Shown here one piece after another: positions 25,014 through 34,800 of a stretch of 64,000 nt of DNA. The stretch is from Inquilinus ginsengisoli_B. GTDB lineage: Bacteria; Pseudomonadota; Alphaproteobacteria; DSM-16000; Inquilinaceae. Each line of letters starts with the position of its first letter. Position 1 is the stretch's first letter. The DNA lies in the NCBI RefSeq assembly GCF_050434925.1, contig NZ_JBNDJK010000001.1, positions 2,542,001 to 2,606,000 of the forward strand, given 5' to 3'. Below the pieces are notes generated by a model. The model was not told where the DNA came from. It ran no database searches and saw only the letters and a program-made list of their open reading frames with translations. The position numbers and the translations under genes are program-made.

Positions 25014-25028
25014 GTACCCGTTTTGTAC
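25014..25028 (-). promoter_or_regulatory. Possible variant LexA box upstream of dinB
   Basis: The element GTACCCGTTTTGTAC has GTAC repeats with a 7-base gap, the spacing of the alphaproteobacterial LexA box GTTC-N7-GTTC but with A for T in both halves. It sits 42 bases before the dinB ATG. The half-site mismatch makes this tentative. Confidence 0.3.
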
Positions 25029-25138
25029 CGGATATGCACCGGTCACCGCGATGCGCGTGCGGCAGCCTTTACAAGGCAGGAGGCCCGGCCGATTCTGCCG
25101 TCTGGGGGCATCGGACTCGGATGCCGGGGGGATGGGCC

Positions 25139-25504
25139 ATGCCGAAGACCGTGCTGATCGTCGAGGACAACGAACTCAACCGGAAGCTGTTCGTCGATGT
25201 GCTCGAGGCCAATGGCTATGCCACGGTCGGGACCGACAGCGCGTCGGAGGTGATGGCGCTGGCCCGGGCGCACCGGCCCGACCTGATCCTGCTCGACATC
25301 CAGCTGCCGGAGATCTCGGGGCTGGAGGTCACGGGATGGCTCAAGGCCGATCCGGATCTGGCGGCGATCCCGGTGATCGCGGTGACGGCGCTGGCGATGA
25401 AGGGCGACGAGGCGATGGTGCGCGCCGGCGGCTGCGACGACTACATCTCGAAGCCGATCAGCGTCGCCGGCTTCATCGCCACGGTGCGCCGCCATCTCGA
25501 CTGA
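25139..25504 (+). CDS. divK: Single-domain response regulator, DivK-like
   Basis: A 121-residue stand-alone CheY-like receiver. It has the acidic pair in VEDNELNRKLF (Glu-9, Asp-10), the phospho-acceptor Asp-53 in LILLDIQLPEISGLEVTGWL, the Thr of VIAVTALAMKGDE and Lys of YISKPISV. The ALAMKGDE and CDDYISKPI segments closely match DivK, the essential cell-cycle and polarity regulator of alphaproteobacteria. The usual partner pleD is not adjacent. The ATG at 25139 directly begins the receiver fold (PKTVLIVEDN). Confidence 0.85.
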   Translation: MPKTVLIVEDNELNRKLFVDVLEANGYATVGTDSASEVMALARAHRPDLILLDIQLPEISGLEVTGWLKADPDLAAIPVIAVTALAMKGDEAMVRAGGCDDYISKPISVAGFIATVRRHLD

Positions 25505-25523
25505 GGCCAAGCCGCAGGCAAGC

Positions 25524-25548
25524 AAAAAGCCCCGCCGCCGGCGGGGCC
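25524..25548 (-). terminator. Intrinsic terminator downstream of rpmG
   Basis: On the minus strand a GC stem GGCCCCGCC-GGC-GGCGGGGC is followed directly by TTTTTGC. It lies 50 bases after the rpmG stop and also between the 3' end of the divK-like gene and rpmG, so it may serve both convergent transcripts. Confidence 0.75.
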
Positions 25549-25599
25549 TGATCGGTCAAGCGCAGAGCGGCATCCGGTCAGGCGACCGGACGGCGGTCC

Positions 25600-25767
25600 T
25601 TACTTGATCTTGCCTTCCTTGAAGTCGACATGCTTGCGCACGACCGGGTCGTACTTCTTCAGCGTCAGCTTCTCGGTCTTGGTCTTCGGGTTCTTCGTGG
25701 TGACGTAGAAGAAACCGGTGTCCGCGGTGCTGTTCAGGCGGATCTTGATGGTGCTCGGCTTGGCCAT
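25600..25767 (-). CDS. rpmG: 50S ribosomal protein L33
   Basis: A 55-residue ribosomal protein of the large subunit, MAKPSTIKIRLNSTADTGFF followed by YVTTKNPKTKTEKLTLKKYD and ending VDFKEGKIK. It is the cysteine-free form of L33, with none of the zinc-binding Cys pairs, so it is zinc-independent. The sequence and length fit the alphaproteobacterial L33 family almost perfectly. It stands alone, with an intrinsic terminator at 25524-25548. Confidence 0.97.
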   Translation of the reverse strand: MAKPSTIKIRLNSTADTGFFYVTTKNPKTKTEKLTLKKYDPVVRKHVDFKEGKIK

Positions 25768-25907
25768 GATGCTGGTCCCAATATGACTCTGCTCGGCGCC
25801 GCATCACGGGCCGGGAAGCGCGCACCATAGCGTCCGCGCCGCCCGAGTCAAGCGCGGCGATGGCCTCGCCTTCGCGAATCCCCGCTGATCCGTCTGCGGC
25901 GCGCTCG

Positions 25908-26036
25908 CCCCCTCACCCTCCCGTCGCCAACGCGACGGGCCCCTCCCTCTCCGCGAGGAGAGGGGAAAAGGTGCGGCACGTTTGTACCTCTCCTTGGGGA
26001 GAGGCCGAAATCGCGTAGCGATTTCGGGTGAGGGGG
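25908..26036. repeat. GC-rich intergenic inverted-repeat element
   Basis: About 130 bp bounded by CCCCCTCACCC (left) and its complement GGGTGAGGGGG (right). Inside are three nested hairpins, including CCCGTCGCCAACGCGACGGG, CTCTCCGCGAGGAGAGG and CGAAATCGCGTAGCGATTTCG. Such compound palindromes are common intergenic elements in Rhodospirillales and Rhizobiales. It lies just after paralog B's stop codon (on the minus strand), as the other elements lie at gene ends. Confidence 0.7.
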
Positions 26037-26069
26037 TGGCTCGGGCCATCGGACCGGTCGACTTCGCGC

Positions 26070-26927
26070 TCACCCGGTGTCGGGTACGTTCGAGCTGTGG
26101 AGCCAGAGATAGGGGTCGATGCCGAGGGAGCGTGAGGGGCGCTCGGCGATGGTGTAGGTGGTCTCGGTATCGAACCACTTGATGACGTCGGCTTCCTGCA
26201 GCCGGACCGCCAGCCCGGCCTTGAGGCCCGGGACGCGGGCCGGGTCGAGCCTGGCGAAGGCCCGCTCGAGCACGGCACGGGCCGTGTCCCGGCGCCGGGC
26301 CCGCTCGGCCTGGATCTCGGCCTCGCCGCCCGCCGGCCGGGCCGGGCGCGGCGTGGTCTGCCAGGGGCCGGCCCAGCGGCGCCATTCCTCGGTGATGCCG
26401 AGGCCGCAGGCCAGCCCGGCCATCACCGAGCCGAGCGGCCGGTCCTCGACCGGCTCGTCGCTGTCGTAGAGGTCGTCGACCCGCTCATCGAGCTCATCCT
26501 GGAGGGCGGCGGCGCGGCGGGGATCCTCGATCTCCTGCCAGATGACCTCGTGCAGGGTCTCCTCGACCTGGTTGCGGTGACCGTCACGGCGGGCCTCGCG
26601 GGTGGCCTCGCGCTCGGCGGCCTGGGCTTTCTCGCGGGCGCACAGGGTGTCGGCGGCACGGGCGCGCAGCGCCAGGGAGCGCTGCACGGTGCGGGAGAAG
26701 CGGCTGAAGGCCAGCCAGGCCTCCTGCGCCTCGGCCCGGGCCGTCTGCACCGCGGCCTCGTCGGCCTTGGGCTGGGCGGCGCGTGCCTGGGCCGCGACGG
26801 CGCGGACGCCTTCGCCCTCGGCCAGCTGCATGGCGATCTCGGCCAGGCGCGTGAGCATCTGGATCTGCTGCAGCGCGAGGCTGCGGCAGAAGGCCTGGAC
26901 GTCGAGATCTGCTGGTGTGGGCTCCAT
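26070..26927 (-). CDS. Unknown protein, paralog B
   Basis: A 285-residue soluble, mostly helical protein of unknown function, related to the gene at 8682. It starts MEPTPADLDVQAFCRSLALQ, with LQQIQMLTRLAEIAMQLAEG, FSRFSRTVQRSLALRARAAD and SVMAGLACGLGITEEWRRWA matching paralog A in order. Arg/Glu-rich heptad-like stretches (AREKAQAAEREATREARRDG) suggest coiled coil. The C-terminus (EADVIKWFDTETTYTIAERP, DPYLWLHSSNVPDTG) is not shared with A. The ATG at 26927 is chosen because it aligns with A's start at equal spacing from the shared upstream region; an ATG at 26939 (MLRSME) is also in frame. It lies alone, downstream of the RTX gene cluster on the same strand. Confidence 0.6.
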   Translation of the reverse strand: MEPTPADLDVQAFCRSLALQQIQMLTRLAEIAMQLAEGEGVRAVAAQARAAQPKADEAAVQTARAEAQEAWLAFSRFSRTVQRSLALRARAADTLCAREKAQAAEREATREARRDGHRNQVEETLHEVIWQEIEDPRRAAALQDELDERVDDLYDSDEPVEDRPLGSVMAGLACGLGITEEWRRWAGPWQTTPRPARPAGGEAEIQAERARRRDTARAVLERAFARLDPARVPGLKAGLAVRLQEADVIKWFDTETTYTIAERPSRSLGIDPYLWLHSSNVPDTG

Positions 26928-26979
26928 GGAACGTAGCATGAACGAAGGGCGCGAGGTCACGCAATGAACATTGCGTTAA
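26925..26979 (-). promoter_or_regulatory. Conserved upstream region of unknown paralog B, with 18-bp dyad
   Basis: Read on the minus strand, TTAACGCAATG at 26979 and TTCATGCTACGTTCCATG before the start match the region upstream of paralog A with the same 52-base distance to the ATG. Here the first block is a strong dyad, ACGCAATG-TT-CATTGCGT (26959-26976), suitable for a dimeric regulator. Confidence 0.55.
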
Positions 26980-27000
26980 CTCGACACTTCGGCCGCTCAG

Positions 27001-27024
27001 GTTGGGTTCGCCGGGTGACCCAAC
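27001..27024 (-). terminator. Hairpin after the RTX gene cluster
   Basis: A perfect 7-bp stem GTTGGGT / ACCCAAC with a 10-base loop lies 41 bases after the last RTX stop codon. It lacks a T-run, so termination is uncertain; it also lies just upstream of the regulatory region of paralog B. Confidence 0.35.
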
Positions 27025-27064
27025 CTGGGGAATTGATAACGAACGCGCCCAGGCCCGCCCTGGG

Positions 27065-30000
27065 TTACAGCACGAAGTCGCTGGCCGTCAGGGCGTGGTC
27101 GGCGGTGACGTTGATGGCGAAGTCGGAGACCTTGTCGCCGTTGACGTCGGCATAGACCACCTGGATCGCCCCGGCCGTCACCACCCGCAGCCCGCCGCCC
27201 GCGCCGGTGTAGGCGCCGGTGCCGAAGGTGAAGGCGGTGTCGCCGTTGCCGGAATTGCCGTCGGCATCGATCGCCGACAGGTCGATCCTGTCGCCGGTGG
27301 TGAAGTCGGCGATGACGTCCTTGCCGGCGCCCGAGACGGTGCTGTCGGAGAGGGCGGTGTAGACGAACCGGTCGTTGCCGGCGCCGCCCTTCAGCAGGTC
27401 GCCGCCGCCGCCACCGGTGAGCACGTCGTTGCCGGCCATGCCCCACAGGGTGTTGGCGCCGGCGTCGCCGGCCAGCGTGTCGACGGAACCCGAGCCGATC
27501 ACCTGCTCGAAGCCGCTCAGCGTGTCGCCCGCGGCGTCGCCGCCGGAGACGTCACCCGTGGCGAGATCGACCGACACGCCGGCGGCCGAGCCGAGATAGC
27601 TCGCGGTGTCGATGCCGTCGCCGCCGACCAGCGCATCGGCCCCGGCCGCGCCTTCGAGCGTGTCGTTGCCGTCGCCGCCGTCGAGCTGGTCGTCGCCGGC
27701 CCCGCCCAGGATGTTGTCGTCTCCCGCCTCGCCGAAGACCTGGTCGGCCTCGCTGCCGGCATCGACCGAGTCATTGCCGATGCCGCCATGGACCGTGTCG
27801 ATCCCGGCGCCGCCCACCAGCCGGTCCGCCCCGTCGCCGCCGGAGAGCGCGTCGTTGCCGCCTTCGCCGGAGAGCGCGTCGTCGCCGCCATTGCCGACGA
27901 TGGTGTCGTCGCCCAGCTCGCCGCCGATGATGTTGCGGGCGTTGTCGCCGGTCAGCTGGTCGCCCTGGCTGGAGCCGTACAGGTTCTCGATGTTGTCGAG
28001 CTGGTCGCCCGCGGCGTCGCCGCCCGAGGCGGTGTCCGCCAGCAGGTTGACCACGACCGCTGCGGTCGAGCCCTGGTAGTTGGCGAAGTCCGAGCCGGCG
28101 CCGCCGTCCAGCACATCGCCGCCCCCGCCGCCGCGGAGCTGGTCGTCGCCGGCCCCGCCGCCCAGCGCGTTGACGCTGCCGTTGCCGTACAGCCGGTCCG
28201 TCTGGGCAGAGCCGGTCAGGTTCTCGATGCCGGTCAGCGTGTCGCCCTGGGCGTCGCCGCCGGTGCCGGTCCCCGCGATGAGGTCGACGACCACCCCGGC
28301 CGCCGAGGCGGCGTAGGAGGCGGTGTCGATGCCGGCATCGCCCCGCAGCGTGTCGGCCCCGGCGCCGCCCTGGAGGGTATCGTTGCCGTCGCCCCCGGCC
28401 AGGGCATTGACCCCGCTATCGCCGGTCAGCGTGTCGGCGAAGGCCGAACCGATCAGGTTCTCGATGGCGGTCAGGGTGTCGCCCGCGGCGTCGCCGCCCG
28501 AAGCGGCGCCGTTGACCGTGACCACGACCGCGGCGGCCGAGGCGGCATAGGAGGCGGTGTCGATGCCGCTGTCGCCGCCCTGCAGGATGTCCGCGCCGCC
28601 AAGCCCGGCCAGCACGTCGTCGTTCCAGTGACCGTCGAGGGTGTTGGCCCCGGCATCGCCGGTCAGGACGTCGGCGTAGGCCGAGCCGATCAGGTTCTCG
28701 ATGCCGCTGTAGGTGTCGCCCGCCGCATGGCCGCCCAGGCCCTGGCCGGTGGTCAGGTTGGCGTTGATCCCGACGGTCGAGGTGAGGAGCTCCACCGTGT
28801 CGATGCCCGCGCCGCCGACGAAGCTGTCGGCGCCATCATGGCCGTTGAGCAGGTCGTTGCCGGCGCCGCCGTTCAGGGCATTGGCCCCGAAATCGCCGGC
28901 CAGGATGTCGTCGAAGGCCGAGCCGATGACATTCTCGATGCTGCTGAAGCTGTCGCCCGCGGCGTCGCCGAACGAAGCATCGTTCCGGGTGAGGATGATC
29001 CGGACGCCCGCGGCCGAGGCGGCATAGGAGGCGGTGTCGGTGCCGGCGCCGCCAATCAGCGTGTCGGCGCCGCCGCGGCCCTGGAGCGTGTCGTTGCCGT
29101 CGTTGCCCGACAGGACGTTTATCCCGGCGTCGCCGGTCAGCGTGTCGGCGAAGGCCGAGCCGGCCAGGTTCTCAATGCCGGACAGGATGTCGCCCTGGGC
29201 ATCGCCGCCCGTGCCGGTGCCGGCCGCGAGGTTGACCGTGACGCCCGCGGCGGAAGCGACATAGTCGGCCGTGTCGCTGCCCGCCCCGCCTTGCAGGAGG
29301 TCCGCGCCACCGCCGCCCCACAGCATGTCGCGACCGGCGCCGCCATCCAGGACATTCGTCCCGCCATCGCCGGCCAGGAAGTCGACGAAGGCCGAGCCGG
29401 TGATGTTCTCGATGCTGCTGAAGCTGTCGCCCGCGGCATCGCCGCCCGACGTGGAGCCGGACGTGAGGCTGAGACTGACGCCCTCGGCGGATGCGGCGTA
29501 GGAGGCGGTGTCGGCGCCGTTGCCGCCCTGCAGCGTGTCGGCGCCGCCGCGGCCCTGGAGCGTGTCGTTGCCGTCGCCCCCGGCCAGAGTGTTGGCCCCG
29601 GCGTCGCCGGTCAGCGTGTCGGCGAGGGCCGAGCCGGTCGGGTTCTCGATGCCGGCCAGGGTGTCGCCTGTGGCGTTGCCGCCCGAGGCGGCGCCGTTGA
29701 CCGTGACCACGACCGCGACGGTCGATGCGGCATAGCTCGCCGTGTCGATGCCGGCGCCGCCCTGCAGCATGTCGGCACCGGCGAGGCCCTGGAGCGTGTC
29801 GTTGCCGTTGCCGCCGTCCAGGGTGTTGGCCCCGGCGTCGCCGGTCAGCGTGTCGGCGAAGGCCGAGCCGATGAGGTTCTCGATACTGTTGAAGATGTCG
29901 CCTGCGGCATCGCCGCCTGACGTGGTGCCGGTCGTGAGGCTGAGACTGACGCCCGCGGCGGAGGAGGCATAGCTCGCCGTGTCGGTGCCTGCGCCGCCAA

Positions 30001-31585
30001 TCAGCGCGTCGGCCCCGGCGCCGCCGGCCAAAACGTTGGCCCCGGCGTCGCCGGTCAGCGTGTCGGCGAAGGCCGAGCCGGTCAGGTTCTCGATGCTGGT
30101 CAGGGTGTCGCCCTGAGCGTCGCCGCCGGAAGCCATGCCGGCCAGTAGATTGACCGAAACCGCGGCGGCCGAGGCGGCGTAGGCGGCAGTGTCGATGCCG
30201 GTGCCGCCCTGCAGCGCGTCGGCCCCGGTGCCGCCATCGAGCAGGTCATCGCCCCCTGCGCCCGACAGGATGTCGGCACCGGCCGCGCCGCTGAGAGCAT
30301 TCGCCCCGACGTCGCCGGTCAACGTGTCGGCGAGGGCCGAGCCGACCAAGTTCTCGATGCCGGTCAGGGTGTCGCCCGTGGCGTTGCCGCCCGAGGCGGC
30401 GCCATTGACCGTGACCACGACCGCGTCGGCCGAGGCGGCATAGGTGGCGGTGTCGGTGCCGGCGCCGCCCTGCAGCGCGTCGGCGCCGGCACCACCCTGG
30501 AGCGTGTCGTCACCGTCGCCGCCGGCCAAAATGTTGGCCCCGGCGTCGCCGGTCAGGGTGTCGGCGAAGGCCGAGCCGGTCAGGTTCTCGATGCCGGTCA
30601 TAGTGTCGCCCGCGGCGTCGCCGCCGGAAGCCGTGCCGGCCAGCAGGCTGACTGCGACCGCGACGGCCGAGGCGGCGTAGGCGGCGGTGTCGATGCCAGC
30701 GCCGCCCTGCAGCGCGTCGGCGCCGCCGAGGCCCTGGAGCGTGTCGTTGCCGGCGCCCCCGGCCAGGACATTGGCCCCGGCGTCGCCGGTCAGGGTGTCG
30801 GCGAAGGCCGAGCCGGTGAGGTTCTGGATGCCGGTCAGGGTGTCGCCCGCGGCGTCGCCGCCCGAGGCGGCGCCGTTGACCGTGACCACGACCGCGGCGG
30901 CCGAGGCGGCGTAGGAGGCGGTGTCGCTGCCGGCGCCGCCCTGCAGCGTGTCGGCACCGGCGCCACCCTGGAGCGTGTCGTCGCCGCCGCCGCCGGCCAG
31001 GAAGTTCCCCGCGACATCGCCGGTCAGGGTGTCGGCGAAGGCCGAGCCGGCCACGTTCTCGATGCCGGTCAGCGTGTCGCCCTGGGCATCGCCGCCCGTG
31101 CCGGTGCCGTTGACCGTGACCACGACCGCGACGGCCGAGTCGCTGTAGACGGCGGCGTCGATGCCGGCGCCGCCCTGCAGCGTGTCGGCGCCGCCGCGGC
31201 CCTGGAGCCTGTCATCGCCGTTGCCCCCGGTGAGGACATTGGCCCCGGCGTCGCCGGTCAGCGTGTCGGCGAGGGCCGAACCGGTCAGGTTCTCGATGCC
31301 GGACAGGGTGTCGCCCGAGGCGTTGCCGCCCGAGGCGGTGCCATTGACCGTGACCACGACCGCGTCGGCCGAGGCGGCATAGCTCGCCGTGTCGGTGCCG
31401 GCGCCGCCGGTCAGCGCGTCGGCGCCGGCGCCGCCCTGGAGCGTGTCGTTGCCGCCAAGGCCGCTGAGCGTGTCGGCGCCGGCGAGGCCGTTGATGATGT
31501 CGATGCCGTCCGGGTTGGCCGGATTGCCCGGATCGGTCCCGGTGAGGGTGTCGTTGTCCGCGGTGCCGTTGATGGTCTGGGTCAC
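27065..31585 (-). CDS. Giant RTX calcium-binding repeat protein A
   Basis: A 1506-residue acidic protein starting MTQTINGTADNDTLTGTDPG from a GTG codon behind GGGGGGA. Nearly the whole length is degenerate units of about 78 residues: RTX nonapeptides (GGxGxDxLQ) then a spacer ending GDTLxGIENLxGSAxADTL. I count 16 such anchors. The last 110 residues (FVYTALSDS...VIADFTTGDRIDLSAIDA...LTASDFVL) match the C-terminal region of serralysin-type proteins, where an aliphatic tail directs type I secretion. No HExxH or other catalytic motif is seen, so it is not a protease. An extracellular calcium-dependent structural, adhesive or biofilm role is inferred. It belongs to the same subtype as gene C. Confidence 0.85.
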   Translation of the reverse strand: MTQTINGTADNDTLTGTDPGNPANPDGIDIINGLAGADTLSGLGGNDTLQGGAGADALTGGAGTDTASYAASADAVVVTVNGTASGGNASGDTLSGIENLTGSALADTLTGDAGANVLTGGNGDDRLQGRGGADTLQGGAGIDAAVYSDSAVAVVVTVNGTGTGGDAQGDTLTGIENVAGSAFADTLTGDVAGNFLAGGGGDDTLQGGAGADTLQGGAGSDTASYAASAAAVVVTVNGAASGGDAAGDTLTGIQNLTGSAFADTLTGDAGANVLAGGAGNDTLQGLGGADALQGGAGIDTAAYAASAVAVAVSLLAGTASGGDAAGDTMTGIENLTGSAFADTLTGDAGANILAGGDGDDTLQGGAGADALQGGAGTDTATYAASADAVVVTVNGAASGGNATGDTLTGIENLVGSALADTLTGDVGANALSGAAGADILSGAGGDDLLDGGTGADALQGGTGIDTAAYAASAAAVSVNLLAGMASGGDAQGDTLTSIENLTGSAFADTLTGDAGANVLAGGAGADALIGGAGTDTASYASSAAGVSLSLTTGTTSGGDAAGDIFNSIENLIGSAFADTLTGDAGANTLDGGNGNDTLQGLAGADMLQGGAGIDTASYAASTVAVVVTVNGAASGGNATGDTLAGIENPTGSALADTLTGDAGANTLAGGDGNDTLQGRGGADTLQGGNGADTASYAASAEGVSLSLTSGSTSGGDAAGDSFSSIENITGSAFVDFLAGDGGTNVLDGGAGRDMLWGGGGADLLQGGAGSDTADYVASAAGVTVNLAAGTGTGGDAQGDILSGIENLAGSAFADTLTGDAGINVLSGNDGNDTLQGRGGADTLIGGAGTDTASYAASAAGVRIILTRNDASFGDAAGDSFSSIENVIGSAFDDILAGDFGANALNGGAGNDLLNGHDGADSFVGGAGIDTVELLTSTVGINANLTTGQGLGGHAAGDTYSGIENLIGSAYADVLTGDAGANTLDGHWNDDVLAGLGGADILQGGDSGIDTASYAASAAAVVVTVNGAASGGDAAGDTLTAIENLIGSAFADTLTGDSGVNALAGGDGNDTLQGGAGADTLRGDAGIDTASYAASAAGVVVDLIAGTGTGGDAQGDTLTGIENLTGSAQTDRLYGNGSVNALGGGAGDDQLRGGGGGDVLDGGAGSDFANYQGSTAAVVVNLLADTASGGDAAGDQLDNIENLYGSSQGDQLTGDNARNIIGGELGDDTIVGNGGDDALSGEGGNDALSGGDGADRLVGGAGIDTVHGGIGNDSVDAGSEADQVFGEAGDDNILGGAGDDQLDGGDGNDTLEGAAGADALVGGDGIDTASYLGSAAGVSVDLATGDVSGGDAAGDTLSGFEQVIGSGSVDTLAGDAGANTLWGMAGNDVLTGGGGGDLLKGGAGNDRFVYTALSDSTVSGAGKDVIADFTTGDRIDLSAIDADGNSGNGDTAFTFGTGAYTGAGGGLRVVTAGAIQVVYADVNGDKVSDFAINVTADHALTASDFVL

Positions 31586-31819
31586 GATTCGTCCCCCCGC
31601 TGTCGAGGCAGCGCCGCCGATGATCGGGGAGGAGCGGCCGAGCTGTGAAATGCGCCCGGCCGGCCCCGGGACTCAGAATGAAGCAGATTTAGCAGAGGCT
31701 CTGCATATTATGTTAGGCAAATCGTCACCCCAACCTGCCGATCGGCGCTTCCTTGCCGGGCTCGCATGCCGCGAACGAACCCGGCCTTGGATGACGGGCA
31801 CGCCAGAGTCCGCCCTGGG
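31586..31819 (-). promoter_or_regulatory. Conserved spacer/promoter between RTX genes B and A
   Basis: A 234-base spacer, identical as far as I can see to that at 46710-46943. On the minus strand it holds a -10-like CATAAT (31712-31707), a 13-bp palindrome GCAGAGGCTCTGC (31692-31704) and a GGGGGGA ribosome-binding site six bases before the GTG start. Each RTX gene therefore probably has its own promoter. Confidence 0.5.
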
Positions 31820-34800
31820 TTACAGCACGAAGTCGCTGGCCGTCAGGGCGCGGTCGGCGATGACGTTGATGGCGAAGTCGGAGACCTTGTCGCCGTTGAC
31901 GTCGGCATAGACCACCTGGATCGCCCCGGCCGTCACCACCCGCAGCCCGCCGCCCGCGCCGGTGTAGGCGCCGGTGCCGAAGGTGAAGGCGGTGTCGCCG
32001 TTGCTGGAGTTGCCGTCGGCGTCGATCGCCGACAGGTCGATCCTGTCGCCGGTCGAGACGTCCAGGATCGTGTCCTTGCCGAGGCCGGAGACCGCGCTGT
32101 CGGACAAGGCCGTGTAGACGAAGCGGTCGGCGCCGTCGCCGCCCTTCAGGGCATCGCCGCCTCCACCCCCGGTGAGCACGTCATCGCCGGCCATGCCCCA
32201 CAGGGTGTTGGCGCCGGCGTCGCCGGCCAGGGTGTCGACGAAGCCCGAGCCGATCACCTGCTCGAAGCCGCTCAGCGTGTCGCCCGCGGCGTCGCCGCCG
32301 GAGACGTCACCCGTGGCGAGATCGACCGACACGCCGGCGGCCGAGCCGAGATAGCTCGCGGTGTCGATGCCGTCGCCGCCGGTCAGCGTGTCGGCCCCGG
32401 CCGCGCCTTCGAGCGTGTCGTTGCCGTCGCCGCCGTCGAGCCGGTCGTCGCCGGCGCCGCCCAGGATATTGTCGTCTCCCGCCTCGCCGAAGACCTGGTC
32501 GGCCTCGCTGCCGGCGTCGACCGAGTCGTTGCCGATGCCGCCATGGATGGTGTCGATCCCGGCGGCGCCGACCAGGCGGTCCGCCCCGTCGCCGCCGGAG
32601 AGCGCGTCGTTGCCGCCTTCGCCGGAGAGCGCGTCGTCGCCGCCATTGCCGACGATGGTGTCGTCGCCCAGCTCGCCGCCGATGATGTTGCGGGCGTTGT
32701 CGCCGGTCAACTGGTCGCCCTGGCTGGAGCCGTACAGGTTCTCGATGTTGTCGAGCTGGTCGCCCGCGGCGTCGCCGCCCGAGGCGGTGTCCGCCAGCAG
32801 GTTGACCACGACCGCTGCGGTCGAGCCCTGGTAGTTGGCGAAGTCCGAGCCGGCGCCGCCGTCCAGCACATCGCCGCCCCCGCCGCCGCGGAGCTGGTCG
32901 TCGCCGGCCCCGCCGCCCAGCGCGTTGACGCTGCCGTTGCCGTACAGCCGGTCCGTCTGGGCAGAGCCGGTCAGGTTCTCGATGCCGGTCAGCGTGTCGC
33001 CCTGGGCGTCGCCGCCGGTGCCGGTTCCCGCGATGAGGTCGACGACCACCCCGGCCGCCGAGGCGGCGTAGGAGGCGGTGTCGATGCCGGCATCGCCCTG
33101 CAGCGTGTCGGCGCCGGCGCGGCCCTGGAGCGTGTCGTTGCCGTCGCCCCCGGCCAGGACATTGGCCGCGGCGTCGCCGGTCAGCGTGTCGGCGAAGGCC
33201 GAGCCGGTGAGGTTCTGGATGCCGGACAGGGTGTCGCCCTGGGCGTCGCCGCCCGAGCCCGCGCCGTTGACCGTGACCACGACCGCGGCGGCCGAGGCGG
33301 CGTAGGTGGCGGTGTCGCTGCCGGCGCCGCCATCCATCGCGTCGGCGCCGGCGCCGCCCTGGAGCGTGTCGTCGCCGGCGCCGCCGGCCAGGGCATTGGC
33401 CCCGGCGTCGCCGGTCAGGGTGTCGGCGAAGGCCGAGCCGATGAGCTTCTCGATGCCGGACAGGGTGTCGCCCGTGGCGTTGCCGCCGGAGGCGGCGCCA
33501 TTGACCGTGACCACGACCGCGTCGGCCGAGGCGGCATAGGAGGCGGTGTCGGTGCCGTTGCCGCCCTGCAGCGTGTCGGCCCCGCCGAGGCCCTGGAGCG
33601 TGTCGTTGCCGTCGCCCCCGGCCAGGACATTGGCTGCGGCGTCGCCGGTCAGCGTGTCGGCGAGGGCCGAGCCGGCCAGGTTCTCGATGCCGGACAGGGT
33701 GTCGCCCGTGGCGTTGCCGCCCGAGGCGGCGCCATTGACCGTGACCACGACCGCGACGGTCGATGCGGCATAACTCGCCGTGTCGGTGCCGGCGCCGCCC
33801 TGCAGCGTGTCGGCACCGGCGAGGCCCTGGAGCGTGTCGTTGCCGTCACCCCCGGCCAGGACATTGGCCCCGGCATCGCCGGTCAGCGTGTCGGCGAAGG
33901 CTGAGCCGGCCAGGTTCTCGATGCCGGACAGCGTGTCGCCCTGGGCATCGCCGCCCGAGCCCGCGCCGTTGACCGTGACGGTGACCCCGGCGGCAGAGGC
34001 CGCGTAGGTGGCGGTGTCGGTGGTGCCGTCGCCGCCCTGCAGCACATCCGCGCCGCCGAGGCCCTGCAGCGTGTCGCCGCCCGCGCCCCCGGCCAGGGTG
34101 TTGGCCCCGGCGTCGCCGGTCAGCGTGTCGGCGAAGGCCGAGCCGATCAGGTGCTCGATGGCGGTCAGGGTGTCGCCCTGGGCGTCGCCGCCGACGCCGG
34201 CGCCGTTGACCGTGACGGCGACCCCGGCGGCCGAGGCGGCGTAGGTAGCGGTGTCGATGCCGGTGCCGCCGTTCATCGCATCGGCCCCGGCGCCGCCGTC
34301 GAGCAGGTCATTGCCCCCTTCGCCCGACAGGATGTCGGCAGCGGCGGCGCCGCTGAGAGCATTCGCCCCGGCATCACCGGTCAGCGTGTCGGCGAAGGCC
34401 GAACCGGCCAGGTTCTCGATGCCGGACAGGGTGTCGCCCGTGGCGTTGCCGCCCGAGGCGGCGCCGTTGACCGTGACCACGACCGCGACGGTCGATGCGG
34501 CATAGCTTGCCGTGTCGATGCCGGTGCCGCCCTGCAGCGTGTCGGCGCCGGCGAGGCCCTGGAGCGTGTCGTTGCCGTTGCCGCCGTCCAGGGTGTTGGC
34601 CCCGGCATCGCCGGTCAGCGTGTCGGCGAAGGCCGAGCCGGTCAGGTTCTCGATGCCGGACAGGGTGTCGCCCGTGGCGTTGCCGCCCGAGGCGGCGCCA
34701 TTGACCGTGACCACGACCGCGACGGTCGAGGCGGCATAGCTCGCCGTGTCGGTGCCGGCGCCGCCGGTCAGCGTGTCGGCGCCGGCGAGGCCCTGGAGCG

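Noticed and set aside
27065..27400. Serralysin metalloprotease
   Set aside because: Only the M10 C-terminal region is present in the RTX proteins; no zinc-binding HExxHxxGxxH motif occurs anywhere in the four proteins.
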